In this document: piece after piece, positions 12,059-14,020 of the stretch
Layout of the letters: each line of letters opens with the position of its first letter
Numbering within the stretch: position 1 is the first letter of the stretch
Notes under the pieces: generated by a model
Database searches by the model: none
What the model was told of the DNA's origin: nothing
The model's input: the letters and a program-made list of their open reading frames with translations, nothing else
NCBI GenBank assembly: GCA_024699595.1
Contig: JAILPG010000302.1
Coordinates: 1 to 14,020, forward strand
Source: Lachnospiraceae bacterium
GTDB lineage: Bacteria; Bacillota_A; Clostridia; Lachnospirales; Lachnospiraceae
Direction: 5' to 3'
Length of the DNA stretch: 14,020 nt
Made by a program: the position numbers and the translations under genes

Positions 12059-13423
12059 TCACAGCTCCGACGCATCCCTGGTAAGGTCCCTGACCCATTT
12101 GTATTTTTTGAATCTGATCATGACCCAGGGGATCTTTCCGACCTCGTCGAGGCAGGTGCAGGCATATACGGCAAAGACGTGCCACTTAAAAACAAATGCC
12201 CCAAGCACTGCAAGCGGGATAGCTATCATCCACATGCTCACGATCAGGCTGTAGAGATCAAAGATCGTGTCCCCGCCGCCGTCAAGCACGCCGTTTATCG
12301 TGACTGTATTCACGCATCTGCCGATCATGTATACCGCCATGATCACCATCATTCCCGTCAGGTATTCCCTGGCTTCATCGGTGAGAATGACTGCCCCTAC
12401 TATGAAGGGGGTCATTGCAAGTATAAGTCCGGTTGAGATAAATCCGACTACGTATGATATGTTCTTTAACCTGATACCGTAAGCCTTGCCCTTCTCTAGC
12501 TTTCCGGCTCCAAGCTCATTGCCCACCATGATGCCTGCTGCCGTTGCGATACCGTTGCAGGCGCAGCATATAAGGTCTCTTACTACAGATGCCACCGAAT
12601 TGGCTGCAGCCGCATCCTTCCCCATATGTCCTATTATCGCGGTATATGAAGTAAACCCGACGCCCCAGCACAGTCCTCCTCCAAGAAGCGGCAGACACTG
12701 TCTGGTAAAGTCCTTCACAAGCTGTTTCGGGGTATGCATAAACCTCGATAAGGCCGGACGTATATATTCAGGCTTTGCGGAAACGATCAGGCACAGAGCC
12801 ATTTCTATGATGCGGGCCATGGTCGTTGCAAGCGCCGCACCTTTGGAATGCATGGCAGGCAGCCCGAACAGGCCGAATATGAACACCGCATTCAAAATGA
12901 TATTTGATACTACCGCGACAGCACTTATGAGCACGCAGGGATTCACGTGGTCTGACACCTTCATGATGGTCAGATAGCACTGCGATATGCCTGTGATCAG
13001 ATATGACCATCCGGCAATGCGAAGATACGCGCTGCCCGTTGCTATCAGGCCGGGATCGGCAGTAAATGCGCCCATGAGTATCCCGGGGATGAACTCGCAC
13101 GCAAGGAAAAATGCTGCGGAAATAATCAGATTGCATCTGATGCAGAGATTGAATATATCCTCGATAGTATGTCTGTCGCCCTTTCCGAAGTACTGGGCTC
13201 CAAGAATGGATCCTGCCGCAGTAACGGACAGCACAAACATATTCTGTACAAACTGCACCTGAGTGGCAAGCGACACCGCAGTCATCTGATCCTGTGCAAC
13301 CCTGCCGAGCATAAAAGCATCCGATGCCGCGACGGATGCAAGCATCAGGCTCTGCAGCGCGATTGGAAAAGCGATCCGCTTAAGCTCCCTATTGAATTGT
13401 TCTTTATCTATTACGTATGTCAT
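12059..13423 (-). CDS. MATE-family multidrug/metabolite efflux protein
   Basis: A 454-residue, 12-helix membrane protein of the MATE family, which exports cationic compounds or metabolites using a sodium or proton gradient. Two six-helix halves are visible: 'IAFPIALQSLMLASVAASDA' near residue 17 opens the first, with 'GSILGAQYFGKGD' as the family motif, and 'QCLPLLGGGLCWGVGFTSYT' opens the second, with 'GIMVGNELGAGKLEKGKAYG' as its counterpart. 'LDGGGDTIFDLYSLI' is the usual text in a late helix. Length is normal and nothing is broken. The ATG at 13423 has no visible ribosome site; an in-frame TAA lies 27 bases upstream, so no earlier start exists. It begins 57 bases after the gene at 13481-14020 and is probably its operon partner. 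Substrate unknown. Confidence 0.9.
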   Translation of the reverse strand: MTYVIDKEQFNRELKRIAFPIALQSLMLASVAASDAFMLGRVAQDQMTAVSLATQVQFVQNMFVLSVTAAGSILGAQYFGKGDRHTIEDIFNLCIRCNLIISAAFFLACEFIPGILMGAFTADPGLIATGSAYLRIAGWSYLITGISQCYLTIMKVSDHVNPCVLISAVAVVSNIILNAVFIFGLFGLPAMHSKGAALATTMARIIEMALCLIVSAKPEYIRPALSRFMHTPKQLVKDFTRQCLPLLGGGLCWGVGFTSYTAIIGHMGKDAAAANSVASVVRDLICCACNGIATAAGIMVGNELGAGKLEKGKAYGIRLKNISYVVGFISTGLILAMTPFIVGAVILTDEAREYLTGMMVIMAVYMIGRCVNTVTINGVLDGGGDTIFDLYSLIVSMWMIAIPLAVLGAFVFKWHVFAVYACTCLDEVGKIPWVMIRFKKYKWVRDLTRDASEL

Positions 13424-13480
13424 GTTTGGTATGCAGCAGTATTGTTATCGGTGTCAGGTGATCGGTGTGACGCCGTCCTC

Positions 13481-14020
13481 TCACGATATGATGCAGGGAA
13501 GGCCGTGCTCCTCAAGCTGTATGTCAAGCTCGATCATGTCATATATCTTATGCTCGATAAAATACGAAAAGATTATATCCGTCTTGTCGCAGGGCGACAG
13601 CGCATATCCTGCTCTTGCCAAAAGATCCTTTGATTCGTCTATGTCAAGCTTTGCTCCCACGCACAGGCAGAGTGCCGTAAGCTTATTTGGATGGTAGTCT
13701 CTGTTGTTCTTAATCTTTGAAAAGATTTTCTTATCGACTATAGCTCTCTTGTAGACATCCGAATTCGCCATCTTTTTTTCCTGAATCAAAAACATCAGAT
13801 ACTGCGAAAAAGTATCGGAGATATGCCGCATACGCTCATTAAGGCTGCTCTCAAGCTCGGGTACTGAAATTGACTGCCGGAATTTTACATCCTCCCCGTA
13901 AGCGCCCCCTGAAGGAGCAAGATCTGCAGCATCTTCTGCCTCGTCTGCATATCCAAGATCTTCCTGATCGTATGAGTCATCCCCATAACCAAGGGAGCCC
14001 TCATCTTCAAATATACCGGC
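13481..14020 (-). CDS. C-terminal part of a larger protein with a Firmicutes helix-turn-helix-like tail domain, partial
   Basis: The frame is open from the stop at 13481 to the right edge (179 codons), so the start lies outside; an internal ATG at 13831 is not the real start. Visible order: an acidic low-complexity linker ('FEDEGSLGYGDDSYDQEDLG', 'YADEAEDAADLA'), a short helix 'VPELESSLNERM', then an XRE/helix-turn-helix-like domain of about 100 residues: 'TFSQYLMFLIQEKKMANSDV', 'YKRAIVDKKIFSKIKNN', 'DYHPNKLTALCLCVGAKLDI' and 'DLLARAGYALSPCDKTDIIF'. I recall this tail domain in Lachnospiraceae and other Firmicutes fused behind different N-terminal domains, for example macro (ADP-ribose-binding) domains; which one is present here cannot be seen. 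The last residues diverge from the usual '...FEINEALF' ending. It is followed by the MATE gene on the same strand. Confidence 0.75.
   Translation of the reverse strand, partial: AGIFEDEGSLGYGDDSYDQEDLGYADEAEDAADLAPSGGAYGEDVKFRQSISVPELESSLNERMRHISDTFSQYLMFLIQEKKMANSDVYKRAIVDKKIFSKIKNNRDYHPNKLTALCLCVGAKLDIDESKDLLARAGYALSPCDKTDIIFSYFIEHKIYDMIELDIQLEEHGLPCIIS

Noticed and set aside
11441..12254. Several plus-strand open frames across 11407-12254
   Set aside because: They have no ribosome sites, cross the palindromic element or lie antisense to the exonuclease and MATE genes, and their translations resemble no protein family.
13424..13480. Promoter for the MATE gene in the 57-bp gap
   Set aside because: A CTGACA box is present, but no -10 at a usable distance; the two CACCGAT copies there are short and could be chance.

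Overview
The window reads as a chromosome segment of an anaerobic Firmicute, most likely a member of the Lachnospiraceae (Clostridia). The basis is the family make-up: a clostridial TetM-like translation GTPase relative, a hybrid kinase with the H-box 'TMSHDIRTPMNAIIG', a Sel1-repeat protein ending in a 'KMQGKLRKQIVKNLP'-type tail, a TldD/TldE pair and a C-terminal 'FSKIKNNRDYHPNK' domain. Strong AGGAGG ribosome sites and TTGACA-17-TATAAT promoters also fit. No rRNA, tRNA, CRISPR array or insertion-sequence transposase is visible.

Layout, left to right. (1) 1-440: decayed N-terminal part of a ribosome-protection-type GTPase (minus strand), running off the left edge. (2) 440-2494: a tight plus-strand operon of YtrA-like GntR repressor, ABC ATPase and ABC permease, with a textbook promoter and an operator at the start site, closed by a hairpin. 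(3) 2480-4570: minus-strand EamA exporter and, upstream of it, a two-gene unit in which an Lrp/AsnC regulator overlaps a free-standing RNA-polymerase alpha-CTD-like protein. (4) 4570-5810: a decay zone with a frameshifted Sel1-repeat gene (minus), a hybrid histidine kinase that has lost its sensor, ATPase domain and most of its receiver (plus), and an unidentified C-terminal scrap followed by terminators. (5) 5909-8730: tldD-tldE-type peptidase pair. (6) 8788-9268: small HPr-like protein, divergent from (7) an AraC-type regulator at 9269-10174. (8) 10230-10376: a 48-codon stub of a DUF362-type protein. (9) 10348-11532: an unrecognised small protein and a DEDDh exonuclease. (10) 11533-12058: a long gene-free stretch holding a terminator-like hairpin and a GC-rich imperfect palindrome of about 208 bp. 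(11) 12059-14020: MATE efflux protein and the C-terminal part of a larger gene that continues past the right edge.

Intact genes are mostly membrane transport (YtrB-like ABC, EamA, MATE), local transcription control (GntR, Lrp, AraC, orphan alpha-CTD) and peptide/nucleic-acid turnover (TldD/TldE, exonuclease). The GntR/ABC cassette and the Lrp/alpha-CTD pair each look autoregulated, because palindromes sit at or just after their promoters. Several gene remnants carry internal deletions or abrupt truncations, which points either to deletion-driven gene decay or to an assembly that joined non-adjacent pieces.

The two most unusual items are the orphan alpha-CTD protein translated from inside the end of an Lrp gene, and the 208-bp palindromic element at 11762-11969. 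All family assignments are by eye; no database was searched.
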